DNA of 64,000 nt from the NCBI RefSeq assembly GCF_000722875.1, contig NZ_JFHR01000024.1:1-64000 (forward strand), given 5' to 3'. The notes under the pieces were generated by a model, which had not been told where the DNA came from, searched no databases, and worked only from the letters and a program-made list of their open reading frames with translations. A program made the position numbers and the translations under genes. Of this stretch, positions 8,919 through 19,948 are shown in pieces. The stretch comes from Sphingobium chlorophenolicum. Its GTDB lineage: Bacteria; Pseudomonadota; Alphaproteobacteria; Sphingomonadales; Sphingomonadaceae. How positions within the stretch are numbered: position 1 is the first letter of the stretch; each line of letters begins with the position of its first letter.

Positions 8919-9142
8919 GGCGATCCTCCTTATCGTTGATGGGCGCGACTATCTGCCTATCCCGCGTCCGTGTCGAGAAAAACGGCTTTTGGGTTGAATT
9001 TGCGCGACTCTGCTGGTAGGGCGCGCCCCACACGGCGCAGGGTGACCTGCGGCGACTCACCGCTATTTCATTCGGGCGGCCCGTCGGGAAGGGTTATGTT
9101 TCCTGGCGATCCGTCCGTTTTCGACTGGAGTTTGACTGGCTT

Positions 9143-9349
9143 ATGCAAATCATCGTTCGCGACAACAATGTCGACCAGGCCCTGCGCGCGCTCAAGAAGA
9201 AGCTGCAGCGTGAAGGCGTGTATCGCGAGATGAAGCTGCGCCGTCACTATGAGAAGCCCTCGGAAAAGCGCGCCCGCGAAAAGGCTGCCGCCGTTCGCCG
9301 CGCCCGCAAGCTGGAGCGTAAGCGCGCCGAGCGCGACGGCGTCCGTTAA
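9143..9349 (+). CDS. rpsU: 30S ribosomal protein S21
   Basis: This is a 68-residue basic protein that starts [20 protein letters not shown], the typical S21 start, and ends in an Arg/Lys/Ala-rich helix. S21 binds the small ribosomal subunit near the mRNA exit region and helps initiation. It is monocistronic or paired with the downstream FKBP gene, with a possible terminator in the 80-bp gap. Confidence 0.97.
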   Translation: MQIIVRDNNVDQALRALKKKLQREGVYREMKLRRHYEKPSEKRAREKAAAVRRARKLERKRAERDGVR

Positions 9350-9362
9350 GGATCGCCGTTTC

Positions 9363-9390
9363 GGGGCGGTCGCCCGGCCGTCCCCTTCTT
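9363..9390 (+). terminator. possible terminator after rpsU
   Basis: GGGGCGG (9363-9369) can pair with CCGTCCCC (9378-9385) around an 8-nt loop with one bulged base, followed by TTCTT. The T-tract is short, so attenuation rather than full termination is possible. Confidence 0.4.
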
Positions 9391-9431
9391 CGCTGAAAAC
9401 ATCACCCGCACCAATTTGCGAGGCTTAAGCC

Positions 9432-9992
9432 ATGTCGACCACGGCCGTTCCCCTTCGTCCTATCGCCAAGGGGTCGCTGACGCGTCTCTGGGTGGGCATC
9501 GCCGCGGTGGCTCTGGCGGCTGGCGGTCTGGCCTGGGCCGGGCAGCAGGGCGTGAAGTCCTCGCCCGCCGGCTTCCTCGCGCAGAATGGCGGCGAGGACG
9601 GCGTGGTGACGACCGAATCGGGCCTGCAGTACAAGGTGCTGGAGGAAGGCGCCGGTCCCAGCCCGACGGCCGCCGACGTGGCGCTGGTGGGCTATAAGGG
9701 CGCGCTGCTCGACGGCACCGTGTTCGACGAGAATCCGCAGACCGCCATGCCGGTGGACGGCGTGGTTCCGGGCTTCTCCGAAGGCCTGCAGAAGATGAAG
9801 AAGGGCGGCAAGTACCGCCTGTGGATTCCGCCGCAGCTTGGTTATGGCGAGCAGGCGGCGGGTCCGATCCCGGCCAATTCGGTGCTGGTGTTCGACGTCC
9901 AGTTGCACGACTTCAAGTCCAAGGCGGACATCATGCGCATGCAGCAGATGATGCAGCAGGGCGGAATGCCGCAGGGCGCGCCGGGGCGCTGA
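9432..9992 (+). CDS. membrane-anchored FKBP-type peptidyl-prolyl isomerase
   Basis: This is a 186-residue protein with an N-terminal hydrophobic segment at about 15-32 that is likely a signal anchor. An FKBP domain occupies about 58-165: TESGLQYKVLEEG, then DGTVFDE, then the IPPQLGYGEQAAGPIPANSV block typical of FKBP active sites. It should fold proteins on the periplasmic side. The C-terminus is Met/Gln-rich (about 168-180). A clear terminator follows 26 bp after the stop. Confidence 0.92.
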   Translation: MSTTAVPLRPIAKGSLTRLWVGIAAVALAAGGLAWAGQQGVKSSPAGFLAQNGGEDGVVTTESGLQYKVLEEGAGPSPTAADVALVGYKGALLDGTVFDENPQTAMPVDGVVPGFSEGLQKMKKGGKYRLWIPPQLGYGEQAAGPIPANSVLVFDVQLHDFKSKADIMRMQQMMQQGGMPQGAPGR

Positions 9993-10018
9993 GTCCGGAC
10001 ATGGCGGAAAAGCAATTA

Positions 10019-10043
10019 GGGTCGGGATTTCCCGGCCCTTTTT
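10019..10043 (+). terminator. rho-independent terminator after the FKBP gene
   Basis: GGGTCGGG (10019-10026) pairs with CCCGGCCC (10031-10038) with one G-T wobble across a 4-nt loop, followed directly by TTTTT. Confidence 0.8.
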
Positions 10044-10104
10044 GTTGAGCCAACGCCCCTCCGGCGCAACGTGCTCCTGCCTTCGCAGGAGCACGCAGCA
10101 TATA

Positions 10105-11187
10105 CTACCCCGCCACCGGAACCGCCGCGCTCCTGCCGTTCTCCGCCTCCAGCGCCTTCGACCGCTCCTCCAGATAGACCTTGATCATCGCGACGATGGG
10201 ATCGGCCAGGAACAGCCCCATGATCCCGAACAGCGCGCCGAAGAGGATCTGCGCGGCCAGCACCAGCGCAGGCGCCAGGTCGGTCGCCCGCTTGGCGACC
10301 ATCGGCACGATCAGATAGCCGTCGACGATCTGCACCGCCAGATAGACCCCGAAAGCGTAAAGCCCCGCATCCATCCCGGCGGAAAAGCCCACCAGCACGA
10401 TCAGCACGCCCGAAATGATCGATCCGATATTCGGCAGGAAGGCGAACAGCCCGGTCAATATGCCCAGCAACCCCGCCATCGGCACGCCGCCCGCCCACAG
10501 CAGCAGCCAGGTGCCCACCCCTTCCACCGCCATGCCGATCAGCCGCCCGAACATCAGCCGCCGCAGCGTCCAGCCCATCCTGTCGGCAATGGCGTAGAAG
10601 CGGCCGCGCTTGTCCATCGGCAGCATCCAGGCGACGCCTCGCTCATAGATTTTGGGTTCTATCGCGATGAATATGGCCAGCACCAGCATCATGACGCCGC
10701 TGGTGACCGCGCCGACCATGGTTCCGACCGCCGCCGTCACCCGGCCGAGCGAGCTCATCGCCTGTTGCGCCAGGCTCTTGAAATCCTCCGGCGTGGTGGT
10801 GACGCCCAGTTGCTGGAGCCATTGGCCGATGCGGTTGACCTGCGTCTCGACGATCACCCGCATCGCCTGCGCCTGCGCGGCCAGGCTCGATCCGGTGAGG
10901 TAGAAGGTGTAGACCAGGAAGGTCAGCGCGGCGACCAATATGATGGCCAGCCGCCAGCCCCGCCCGATGGGCATCAGCCTGCCCAACAGCCGCGTGCCGC
11001 CGTCCATCATCGTCGCCAGCACCAGCGCGCCCATGATCAGCATGATCGGCTGGGCCAGCAGCACCAGCAGCGCGATGGCGATGCCCATGGCGAACCAAAC
11101 GCCCGCCCGCTTGATCTCATGCTGGACCAGCGGGCTGCGCAATTCGCTGGGGCCGGGTTCCTCGATGTGGATTTTCGTCCCGCTCAA
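10105..11187 (-). CDS. AI-2E family transporter (PerM/YdiK-like)
   Basis: This is a 360-residue membrane protein with about eight helices: a pair near 28-62, another near 80-105, a long soluble loop, and a cluster from about 150 to the end. The FLPNIGSIISG and GYLIVPMVAKRA segments are characteristic of the AI-2 exporter-like family. Its substrate here is unknown. It starts 23 bp after the lepB stop, so it may be the last gene of the pyrE-pdxJ-acpS-lepB operon, in the place where rnc and era often sit in alphaproteobacteria. Confidence 0.88.
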   Translation of the reverse strand: MSGTKIHIEEPGPSELRSPLVQHEIKRAGVWFAMGIAIALLVLLAQPIMLIMGALVLATMMDGGTRLLGRLMPIGRGWRLAIILVAALTFLVYTFYLTGSSLAAQAQAMRVIVETQVNRIGQWLQQLGVTTTPEDFKSLAQQAMSSLGRVTAAVGTMVGAVTSGVMMLVLAIFIAIEPKIYERGVAWMLPMDKRGRFYAIADRMGWTLRRLMFGRLIGMAVEGVGTWLLLWAGGVPMAGLLGILTGLFAFLPNIGSIISGVLIVLVGFSAGMDAGLYAFGVYLAVQIVDGYLIVPMVAKRATDLAPALVLAAQILFGALFGIMGLFLADPIVAMIKVYLEERSKALEAENGRSAAVPVAG

Positions 11188-11210
11188 CCCAGGCCCCTCT
11201 CCGAAAATGC

Positions 11211-12104
11211 TTATTTCGGAGGAGTAACGCCCTCCGGCCGCAGGCTGTTCCCCGCCCGCCCGCTACGGAAGGCGTGAAGCCAGCTCAGCGGATTCCAGGA
11301 CGAATCGCCGTCCAGAGAGAAGGTGATGAACTCCGCCCGGCCACCGATCGCCTCCCACGGCACCGGCCCGCCCAGCCCGTTTTCCTCCAGCGGCGCGCGG
11401 CTGTCCGCGCTGTTGTCGCGATTGTCACCCATCAGGAAGACATGGTCCGCCGGAACCCGCACCGGCCCATACCAGTCCAGCGTGCTCGGCCCCATGTCGA
11501 TGGTGACATAGCTTTTGCCGTTGGGCAGTATCTCCTGCCGCGCCGGCAATTCGCACCAGCTTCTGCCGCTCGCGTCCGTCATCAGCGCGCCCGGAAACTG
11601 CGCGGGCGGGCAGGGGGCATTGCCGTCGACGGGGATGCGGACGGGCTTCAGCACCCTTTGCCGCACCGGCAAGCCGTTCAGCACGACCTGGCCGCCGCGC
11701 ACCTCCACTATGTCGCCGGGCAGGCCGATGACCCGCTTGATATAATCCTCCCGCTTGTTCTGGGGCGAGACGATGACGATGTCGCCGCGCTCCGGCAGGC
11801 GCCCGAAAATCCGCCCTTTCAGAAAGGGCAGCGGATGGAAGCTCGGCGAGACATAGGACCAGCCATAGGGGAATTTGCTCACCACCAGCCGGTCGCCCTT
11901 CAACAGCACCGGCATCATCGATTCGCTGGGAATGTAAAAGGGCTTGGCGACGAAGCTGTGGAAGGCCAGCACCGCCAGGATCAGCAGGATGATGCTCTTC
12001 ACCTCCTGCCACCAGTTCACCGGCGTCTTTTCCGGTTCGGAAGCAGGGGTGCCGGGCTGATCGGATGGGGCGGACTGGTTTTCGGTCATGTCTGCTGCCG
12101 TCAT
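11211..12104 (-). CDS. lepB: signal peptidase I
   Basis: This is a 297-residue inner-membrane serine protease that removes signal peptides on the periplasmic side. The nucleophile Ser lies in IPSESMMP just after the single N-terminal membrane helix, the general-base Lys is in DYIKRVIGLPGD, and the late box GDNRDNSADSR is intact. An alternative ATG lies five codons downstream (12089), and a TTG upstream would overlap acpS. The chosen ATG lacks a good Shine-Dalgarno, so the start is uncertain. It follows acpS closely and is probably cotranscribed with it. Confidence 0.93.
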   Translation of the reverse strand: MTAADMTENQSAPSDQPGTPASEPEKTPVNWWQEVKSIILLILAVLAFHSFVAKPFYIPSESMMPVLLKGDRLVVSKFPYGWSYVSPSFHPLPFLKGRIFGRLPERGDIVIVSPQNKREDYIKRVIGLPGDIVEVRGGQVVLNGLPVRQRVLKPVRIPVDGNAPCPPAQFPGALMTDASGRSWCELPARQEILPNGKSYVTIDMGPSTLDWYGPVRVPADHVFLMGDNRDNSADSRAPLEENGLGGPVPWEAIGGRAEFITFSLDGDSSWNPLSWLHAFRSGRAGNSLRPEGVTPPK

Positions 12105-12135
12105 GGGAAGGATTTCCGGCTGGATGATGCCGCGC

Positions 12136-12537
12136 TTATAGCGGAACGGCTTCGATGATGACAAAGGCCTGCGCCCAGGGATGGTCGTCGGTCAGCGTCA
12201 GGTGGACGATCGGCCGATGCCCCGCCGGGACCAGCGCTTCCAGCCGATCCAGCGCACCCCCCGTCAGCGCCAGCGTCGGCGCGCCGCTTGGGGCGTTGAC
12301 GACGCCGATATCCTTCATGAACACGCCCCGCCGGAACCCCGTGCCGACGGCCTTGGAAAAGGCTTCCTTGGCGGCGAACCGCTTGGCCAGCGTGCCCGCC
12401 TTGGTGAAGGGGCGGCGATTGGCCTTGGCCTGTTCGACATCGGTGAACACGCGCTTTTCGAACCGCTCGCCGAAACGGTCGAGCGAATTCTGTATCCGCT
12501 CGATATTGCAGAGGTCGGAACCCAGGCCGACGATCAA
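12136..12537 (-). CDS. acpS: holo-[acyl-carrier-protein] synthase
   Basis: This 133-residue enzyme transfers phosphopantetheine from CoA to acyl carrier protein. The family motifs are present: [14 protein letters not shown] at the start with the Mg2+-binding Asp, and [14 protein letters not shown] around residue 55. Length is normal. Its ATG overlaps the pdxJ stop by four bases, the usual translationally coupled pdxJ-acpS arrangement. Confidence 0.96.
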   Translation of the reverse strand: MIVGLGSDLCNIERIQNSLDRFGERFEKRVFTDVEQAKANRRPFTKAGTLAKRFAAKEAFSKAVGTGFRRGVFMKDIGVVNAPSGAPTLALTGGALDRLEALVPAGHRPIVHLTLTDDHPWAQAFVIIEAVPL

Positions 12538-13271
12538 CGGGCCAGATCCATCTGGCGGCGCATCTCCCGAATGCTTCCCTCCAATCCGCCGAATATCGCC
12601 TCGCCGATCAGGAAATGGCCAATATTGAGTTCCGCGACCTGCGGAATGGCAGCGACGGGACCGACATTGTCGAAGGTCAGGCCGTGGCCCGCATGGGGTT
12701 CGATGCCGTTCTTCGCCGCCAGCGCCGCCGCGTCGGCCAGTCGGCGCAGTTCCTCGGCCCGTTCCGAACCCTCCAGATGCGCATAGCGGCCGGTGTGCAG
12801 TTCGACCACCGGCGCGCCCAGGCGAATCGCCGCCTCGATCTGCGCCGCGTCTGGTTCGATGAACAGGCTGACGCGCACGCCCGCCCCATTCAGCGCGCCG
12901 ACAATGGGTCGCAGCGCTTCGATCTGCCCGGCCGCGTCCAGCCCGCCTTCGGTCGTCCGCTCTTCGCGCTTTTCCGGCACGATGCAGGCGGCATGCGGCC
13001 GATGCCTGAGCGCGATGCCCAGCATCTCCTGCGTCGCCGCCATCTCCAGATTGAGCGGCACGCTCAGCGCCGCCATCAGCGTGGCGATATCCTCGTCCCG
13101 GATATGCCGCCGGTCCTCGCGCAAATGGGCGGTGATGCCGTCGGCGCCGGCCTTGACCGCCAGCAGCGCCGCCTTGACCGGATCGGGATGCGCCCCTCCC
13201 CGCGCATTGCGGATGGTCGCCACATGATCGATGTTGACGCCCAGACGCAGGGGAAGGGGGGATTGGGGCAT
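12534..13271 (-). CDS. pdxJ: pyridoxine 5'-phosphate synthase
   Basis: This is a 245-residue TIM-barrel enzyme that joins 1-deoxyxylulose 5-phosphate and 3-amino-2-oxopropyl phosphate to make pyridoxine 5'-phosphate, the last committed step of DXP-dependent vitamin B6 synthesis. [17 protein letters not shown] near the start, [13 protein letters not shown] and HAGHGL are the diagnostic blocks. It lies 6 bp after pyrE and overlaps acpS by four bases. Confidence 0.97.
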   Translation of the reverse strand: MPQSPLPLRLGVNIDHVATIRNARGGAHPDPVKAALLAVKAGADGITAHLREDRRHIRDEDIATLMAALSVPLNLEMAATQEMLGIALRHRPHAACIVPEKREERTTEGGLDAAGQIEALRPIVGALNGAGVRVSLFIEPDAAQIEAAIRLGAPVVELHTGRYAHLEGSERAEELRRLADAAALAAKNGIEPHAGHGLTFDNVGPVAAIPQVAELNIGHFLIGEAIFGGLEGSIREMRRQMDLAR

Positions 13272-13277
13272 GATGGC

Positions 13278-13859
13278 CTACTGTTTCCGGCTGCCGGGCT
13301 TGATCGCCGGGATCTCCGCCAGTTCGGGCGGGATCTGGTCGGCTTCGTACACCGGGAAGTTGATGCTGACGAGCGGGTAGAAGGGCACGCCCAGCTCCAC
13401 CTCTCCCGCCGAACGGTCGACCAGCGCGACTTCGGCGACGACGATGCCGCCCTCCGCCTCGACCGCCTCGATCGCCTGGCGGGAGGAAAGGCCGGTGGTC
13501 ACGACATCCTCGACCATCAGCACCTTCTGCCCCGGCGCGATGGCGAATCCGCGACGCAGCTCGAACCTGCCTTCGGGCCGCTCCAGGAAGACGGCGTCCT
13601 TGTCCAGGGCGCGGCCGACCTCATGGCCGATGATGAGTCCTCCCATGGCGGGCGAGACCACCAGGTCGATCTCCTGCCGCAATTCGCGCGGCAGTTTCTG
13701 CACGGTGGCGCGGGCCAGCCGTCCGGCGCGCTCCGCATTCATCAGCACGCGCGCGCATTGAAGATAATTGGCGCTGCGGCGGCCGGAGGACAAAATGAAA
13801 TGCCCCTCCAGCAACGCGCCCGCAGCCCTGAATTCCGCTAATACTTCCTCGTCGCTCAT
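13278..13859 (-). CDS. pyrE: orotate phosphoribosyltransferase
   Basis: This 193-residue enzyme converts orotate and PRPP to OMP in pyrimidine synthesis. The PRPP-binding motif [11 protein letters not shown] is at about residues 113-123, and [17 protein letters not shown] is the usual early block. The ATG at 13859 ([10 protein letters not shown]) gives the family-standard N-terminus, while an upstream in-frame extension looks unrelated. It is the first gene of the pyrE-pdxJ-acpS-lepB operon. Confidence 0.95.
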   Translation of the reverse strand: MSDEEVLAEFRAAGALLEGHFILSSGRRSANYLQCARVLMNAERAGRLARATVQKLPRELRQEIDLVVSPAMGGLIIGHEVGRALDKDAVFLERPEGRFELRRGFAIAPGQKVLMVEDVVTTGLSSRQAIEAVEAEGGIVVAEVALVDRSAGEVELGVPFYPLVSINFPVYEADQIPPELAEIPAIKPGSRKQ

Positions 13860-14160
13860 CCGTGCCTTCGATCCATTCGCCCATGCCGCCTGCCTGGATG
13901 CGATGCGGCATGGCATTCCCGTCATGGGTCGCCCCATGATCTAGCCCCATGTTGCGCGCCCCATGTGCACGGTTGCGCGCGGGGAGCGAGATAGGCTCAC
14001 CAACTAGGCGTTGCAACAGCGAAGAAAATCTGGTTGGGGAACCTTGAGGCGTAAAAAAAGATGCTTATAAGCCGCGGCAGACCGAAACGGGCGGGGGATG
14101 CGTGTATGCGCGTGTCTTCGTTGCAGCGGCGCCAAGGGGTTACGGGGTAAGAAGACGCTT
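13860..14160. other. divergent promoter region between pyrE and the cox operon
   Basis: About 300 bp without a gene. Leftward promoter elements for pyrE are not obvious. On the plus strand TTGAGG (14044-14049) and TATAAG (14066-14071) with a 16-bp spacer form a plausible sigma70-type promoter about 90 bp before the ctaC start, leaving a long untranslated leader. Confidence 0.35.
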
Positions 14161-15171
14161 ATGAACAAGGTGAAATCGCTCGTTCTCGCCGGGTTGTTGG
14201 CCTTTGCGCCCACGCTCGCCATGAACGGTACGGCACTGGCTCAGGAAAATGCCGCCGTCGCGGCTCCGGCCGCCGGGAATGAAGCTGCTGCCGCCGATTC
14301 GGCCAGCAACGCAGCGGCTCCGGCCGCGGATGCCGCGCCCGCCGCGAAGGTGGCCGCGCCGCCCCGTATGAAGCCGACGCCGGGCATCGGCATGCCCATG
14401 CCGGGTGAAATCACCCTCCAGAAGCAGTTCTCGCCCACCGGCCATACGGCCCGCTGGCTGCATGACGTGATGCTGCTGCCGATCATCACCATCATCTCGA
14501 TCTTCGTGCTGATCCTGATGCTGTACGTGATGATCCGCTTCCGCCGCAGCGCCAATCCGACGCCGTCCAAAACCTCGCACAATACGGTGATAGAGGTGAT
14601 CTGGACCGTGGTGCCGGTCGTGATCCTGCTGGCGATCGCGGTGCCGTCCATCGGCCTGCTCGCCGACCAGTACAAGCCCGCGCCGAAGGATGCGCTGACC
14701 GTCAAGGTCACCGGCTATCAATGGTATTGGGGTTATGAATATCCCGACAACGGCATTCCGGAATATGTTTCCAACATGCTGCCCAGGGACAAGGCTGAGG
14801 CGAACGGCGAACCCTATCTGCTCGCCCCCGACAATCGCCTCGTCCTGCCGGTCGGCCGTCCGATCAAGCTGATCATCACCGGCGCGGACGTCATCCACAG
14901 CTTCGCGGTCCCCTCCCTCTGGGTGAAGATGGACGCGGTGCCGGGCCGCCTCAATGAGAAGAGCTTCACCATCGAGAAGCCGGGCGTCTATTACGGCCAG
15001 TGTTCGGAACTTTGCGGCGCGCGCCACGGCTTCATGCCGATCGCGATCGAGGCTCTGGAACCCGCGCAGTTCGAACAGTGGCTGCTGTCGCAGGGCGGCA
15101 CGCTGAAGGCGGCCGCCGCGACCACGGCCCAGGCCGCCGCGCCCGCCGCCGCTCCTGCCGCCAAGCTTTGA
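14161..15171 (+). CDS. ctaC: cytochrome c oxidase subunit II
   Basis: This is a 336-residue membrane-anchored CuA subunit that accepts electrons from cytochrome c. It has a cleavable signal (about 1-28), an Ala/Pro-rich mature N-terminus, two membrane helices (about 108-135 and 155-175) and a periplasmic cupredoxin domain. The CuA ligands are visible in YGQCSELCGARHGFM, and the aromatic patch GYQWYWGYEY lies upstream. The C-terminus has an Ala-rich tail. The ATG at 14161 begins the signal peptide. It is the first gene of the cox operon, with ctaD 18 bp downstream. Confidence 0.97.
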   Translation: MNKVKSLVLAGLLAFAPTLAMNGTALAQENAAVAAPAAGNEAAAADSASNAAAPAADAAPAAKVAAPPRMKPTPGIGMPMPGEITLQKQFSPTGHTARWLHDVMLLPIITIISIFVLILMLYVMIRFRRSANPTPSKTSHNTVIEVIWTVVPVVILLAIAVPSIGLLADQYKPAPKDALTVKVTGYQWYWGYEYPDNGIPEYVSNMLPRDKAEANGEPYLLAPDNRLVLPVGRPIKLIITGADVIHSFAVPSLWVKMDAVPGRLNEKSFTIEKPGVYYGQCSELCGARHGFMPIAIEALEPAQFEQWLLSQGGTLKAAAATTAQAAAPAAAPAAKL

Positions 15172-16857
<1,686 letters not shown>

Positions 16858-16974
16858 CCGCAGTCAGGGGCGTTCCGGTTTGCCGGAATGCCGGGATTGG
16901 CGTAAAGGCCGCCCAGTCCTGGAATCAGGCAATCCCGGCACGGTCGCCGCGCCGGGATGCCGCATGAGGAGACT

Positions 16975-17895
16975 ATGGCAAGTTCGCCGTTCATGTCCGA
17001 AGGTCCGCTTCCCGTGATTCCCGCGCATTGGCGGGACTTTGTCGCGCTGACCAAGCCCAGGGTGATGACGCTGGTCGTCTTCACCGGGCTGTGCGGTCTG
17101 CTCGCGGCGCCGGGCCATATCCATCCGGTGCTGGGCTTCACGGCGATTCTCTGCATCGCGCTCGGCGCGGGCGCGGCGGCGGCGCTCAACCAATGGTATG
17201 AAGCGGATATCGACGCGAAGATGAAGCGCACGGCCAACCGCCCGCTGCCCGCGGGCCGGATGGACCGGCAATCCGCGCTGCATTTCGGCGTCGGCTTGTC
17301 CTTCTTCTCCGTGCTGCTGATGGGCGTCGCGACCAACTGGCTCGCGGCGGCCGTGCTGGCGGTGTCGATCCTCTTCTACGTCTTCATCTACACCATCTGG
17401 CTCAAGCCCCGGACCGCGCAGAACATCGTCATCGGCGGCGCGGCAGGCGCCTTTCCCCCGGTCATCGGCTGGGCGGCGGTGACGGGCGACATCGGCGCCC
17501 TGCCGGTCGCCTTGTTCATGCTGATCTTCTTCTGGACGCCCCCGCATTTCTGGGCGCTCGCCCTGTTCGTGAAGACGGATTATGCCGCGGCGGGCATTCC
17601 CATGCTGCCGGTCGTCTCCGGCGAAGTCGCGACTCGTCGCCAGATATGGTTCTACACCGCGATCATGGCGGTGGCGGCCATGACGCCCGTGCTCTTGCGC
17701 CTGACCGGCCCGATCTACGGCACGACGGCCCTGCTCGGCACGGCGCTGTTCGTCGCCATGGCCTTCCAGGTGCTGCGCCGGCGGGAAAGCGATCCCGCCC
17801 GCATGGCGCCCGAACGGCGGCTGTTCAAATATTCGATCCTCTATCTCTTCCTGCTCTTCGGCGCAGTGGTGGTCGACCGGTGGGTGTTCGCATGA
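16975..17895 (+). CDS. ctaB: protohaem IX farnesyltransferase (haem O synthase)
   Basis: This is a 306-residue polytopic UbiA-type prenyltransferase that farnesylates haem B to haem O, the first step to haem A for the oxidase. The first Asp-rich motif [15 protein letters not shown] and the following NRPLPAG are intact, and a [11 protein letters not shown] block marks the second site. The ATG at 16975 is preferred over 16957 because GAGGAGA sits six bases upstream. Its stop overlaps the next small gene by four bases. Confidence 0.95.
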   Translation: MASSPFMSEGPLPVIPAHWRDFVALTKPRVMTLVVFTGLCGLLAAPGHIHPVLGFTAILCIALGAGAAAALNQWYEADIDAKMKRTANRPLPAGRMDRQSALHFGVGLSFFSVLLMGVATNWLAAAVLAVSILFYVFIYTIWLKPRTAQNIVIGGAAGAFPPVIGWAAVTGDIGALPVALFMLIFFWTPPHFWALALFVKTDYAAAGIPMLPVVSGEVATRRQIWFYTAIMAVAAMTPVLLRLTGPIYGTTALLGTALFVAMAFQVLRRRESDPARMAPERRLFKYSILYLFLLFGAVVVDRWVFA

Positions 17896-18023
17896 CCCCT
17901 GACGAAGACAAGCAGGTCCGCTCCCGGCAGAAATCCCGCGCCCTCGTGACCGGGTTGCTGCTGGGCGCCCTGGTCATCCTCTTTTACGCGATCACCCTCG
18001 CCAAGATCGGCGGCGGGCAGTGA
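17892..18023 (+). CDS. 43-residue single-helix protein in the cox operon (CoxF-like)
   Basis: This is a small protein with a charged N-terminus (about 1-16) and one membrane helix (about 18-37) ending in GGGQ. It overlaps the stop of ctaB (ATGA) and its own stop overlaps the ctaG start (TGATG), so expression is tightly coupled to both. Short proteins in this position of alphaproteobacterial cox operons are sometimes called CoxF, and an assembly or stability role is inferred only from position. Confidence 0.8.
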   Translation: MTPDEDKQVRSRQKSRALVTGLLLGALVILFYAITLAKIGGGQ

Positions 18024-18598
18024 TGGCCAGCCTTCCTCCATCGCCCTTCGACCGGGATCGCCGCAACCGGCGGACCATGATCGGCATGGCGGCCGTCGGC
18101 CTGGCCATGCTGGGCCTGGGTTTCGCATCCGTGCCGCTCTACCGCATTTTCTGCGAGCGGACCGGCTTCGGCGGCACGACCCAGCGCGCCTCCGCCGATG
18201 TGCAGGTCAGCGAGGCGGCGGGGCACCGCATGTCGATTCGCTTCGATTCCAACGTGACGCCGGGCATGCCGTGGCAATTCTATCCCGAACGCCACACCCA
18301 GACGGTGACGGTCGGCGCCCGCAACATGGCGATCTTCGTCGCGAAGAACATGTCGGACCGGCCGGTCACGGGCACCGCCATCTTCAACGTCACGCCGACC
18401 CAGGCGGGCGTCTATTTCACCAAGATCCAATGCTTCTGCTTCACCCAGCAAACGCTTCAACCGGGGCAGCAGGTACGCATGCCGGTGATCTATTTTGTCG
18501 ATCCGAAGATATTGACGGACACCGACAATAAGGACACCCAGGAAATCACGCTCAGCTACACCTTCTATCCTGTTGAGCAGGACAAGAAGCCAAGCTAA
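18023..18598 (+). CDS. ctaG: cytochrome c oxidase assembly protein CtaG/Cox11
   Basis: This is a 191-residue copper chaperone that delivers Cu to the CuB site of subunit I. It has one N-terminal membrane helix (about 20-40) and a periplasmic Ig-like domain with the copper-binding CFCF motif (IQCFCFTQQ). The ATG at 18023 gives a TGATG junction with the preceding small gene, and a GTG one codon earlier is also possible. Confidence 0.96.
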   Translation: MASLPPSPFDRDRRNRRTMIGMAAVGLAMLGLGFASVPLYRIFCERTGFGGTTQRASADVQVSEAAGHRMSIRFDSNVTPGMPWQFYPERHTQTVTVGARNMAIFVAKNMSDRPVTGTAIFNVTPTQAGVYFTKIQCFCFTQQTLQPGQQVRMPVIYFVDPKILTDTDNKDTQEITLSYTFYPVEQDKKPS

Positions 18599-18634
18599 GG
18601 CACAATCATAACGCGAACGGGGATGAGAAACGTC

Positions 18635-19465
18635 ATGGCAGGCGCCAAGAACCACGATTATCATATTCTTCCGCCCAGCATCTGGCCCTTTTTCGGCTCC
18701 ATGTCGGTGCTGGTCATGGCTTTCGGCGCGATCATGTGGATGCATCCCGATGCCACGCCGGCCGGCGGCGGCTGGGTCTTCCTGGTCGGGCTCGCGGGCG
18801 TATTGTTCACCATGTATAGCTGGTGGGCCAATGTCATCACCGAAGCCCATGCCGGCGATCATACGCCGGTGGTGCAGCTCCACCTGCGCTACGGCATGAT
18901 ATTGTTCATCGCATCGGAAGTCATGTTCTTCGTGGGCTGGTTCTGGTCCTTCTTCGACTTCTCGCTCTTCCCCAGCCAGTTGGCGCCGATCGAGGGGATG
19001 TTCCCGTCGAAGGGCATAGAGGTGATGAACGCCTTCGAACTGCCGCTGCTCAACACGCTGATCCTGCTCTGCTCCGGCACCACCGTGACCTGGGCGCACC
19101 ATGCACTGATCCACGGCGACCGCGATGGGCTGAAGAAGGGGCTGACGCTGACGGTCATCCTGGGCGCGCTCTTCTCCGCGATCCAGGCCTATGAATATGC
19201 CCATGCGCCTTTCCCCTTCGGCGGCAGCCCCTACAGCTCGGCCTTCTACATGGCGACCGGCTTTCACGGCTTCCACGTGCTAGTGGGCACGATCTTCCTG
19301 ATCGTGAACCTGATCCGCGCGCATCGCGGCGATTTCACCCCGCGCCAGCATTTCGGCTTCGAAGCCGCTGCCTGGTACTGGCATTTCGTCGACGTAGTGT
19401 GGCTGTTCCTCTTCGTCGCCATCTATGTCTGGGGCGGTTGGGGCGCGCCGGTCCACGGCGGTTGA
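18635..19465 (+). CDS. ctaE: cytochrome c oxidase subunit III
   Basis: This is a 276-residue, seven-helix subunit that supports subunit I during turnover. Clear family blocks are SEVMFFVGWFWSFFDFSLFP, TVTWAHHALIHGDR, and GFHGFHVLVGTIFL followed by FGFEAAAWYWHFVDVVWLFLF. The start is taken as MAGAKNHDYHILPPS, while an ATG four codons earlier (18623) is possible. A strong terminator lies 27 bp after the stop. Confidence 0.96.
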   Translation: MAGAKNHDYHILPPSIWPFFGSMSVLVMAFGAIMWMHPDATPAGGGWVFLVGLAGVLFTMYSWWANVITEAHAGDHTPVVQLHLRYGMILFIASEVMFFVGWFWSFFDFSLFPSQLAPIEGMFPSKGIEVMNAFELPLLNTLILLCSGTTVTWAHHALIHGDRDGLKKGLTLTVILGALFSAIQAYEYAHAPFPFGGSPYSSAFYMATGFHGFHVLVGTIFLIVNLIRAHRGDFTPRQHFGFEAAAWYWHFVDVVWLFLFVAIYVWGGWGAPVHGG

Positions 19466-19491
19466 TCCTGCTTCCGACGATTTCAGGAATG

Positions 19492-19524
19492 ACGGCCGGA
19501 CCTGTTCCGGCCGTTTTCTTTTTG
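19492..19524 (+). terminator. rho-independent terminator after ctaE
   Basis: ACGGCCGGA (19492-19500) and TCCGGCCGT (19506-19514) form a perfect 9-bp stem with a 5-nt loop, followed by TTTCTTTTT. It separates the oxidase genes from the DUF983-SURF1-thrC genes, although readthrough is possible. Confidence 0.88.
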
Positions 19525-19537
19525 GGCGACGGGCATT

Positions 19538-19948
19538 ATGCCTGACGCCATGTCCGCCCCCGATCCTCAATCCTCCGCGCCGCAGCCCCTGTTGATCGGC
19601 GCGGCGACAGGCGCCTGCCCGCAATGCGGCGCGCCGACCCTGTTCTCCGGCCCGGTCCGCTTCGCCGCCTCCTGCCGCGCCTGCGGACTGGATTACGGCC
19701 AGTTCAATGTCGGCGACGGCCCCGCCGCCTTCCTGACGCTGATCATCGGCGCGCTGATGGTGGCGATGGCGCTGATATTGGAATTGAAGGTCCATCCGCC
19801 GCTCTGGCTGCACCTCCTGCTCTGGACGCCGCTGACCGTGGCGGCGGTGATGGGCAGCCTCCGCTTGGCGAAGGGCGCTCTGCTGATCCTCGAATATCGC
19901 AACAAGGCGCGCGAGGGCCGCTTGATCCCGAGGGACCGCGAAGCATGA
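19538..19948 (+). CDS. DUF983 zinc-ribbon membrane protein
   Basis: This is a 136-residue protein with a CPQC...CRAC zinc-ribbon-like set (about residues 26-52) and two membrane helices (about 64-86 and 92-113). DUF983 genes typically sit beside cox and surf1 genes in alphaproteobacteria, and a role in oxidase assembly is inferred from that context. An internal ATG four codons in (19550) is an alternative start. The stop overlaps the SURF1 start (ATGA). Confidence 0.88.
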   Translation: MPDAMSAPDPQSSAPQPLLIGAATGACPQCGAPTLFSGPVRFAASCRACGLDYGQFNVGDGPAAFLTLIIGALMVAMALILELKVHPPLWLHLLLWTPLTVAAVMGSLRLAKGALLILEYRNKAREGRLIPRDREA

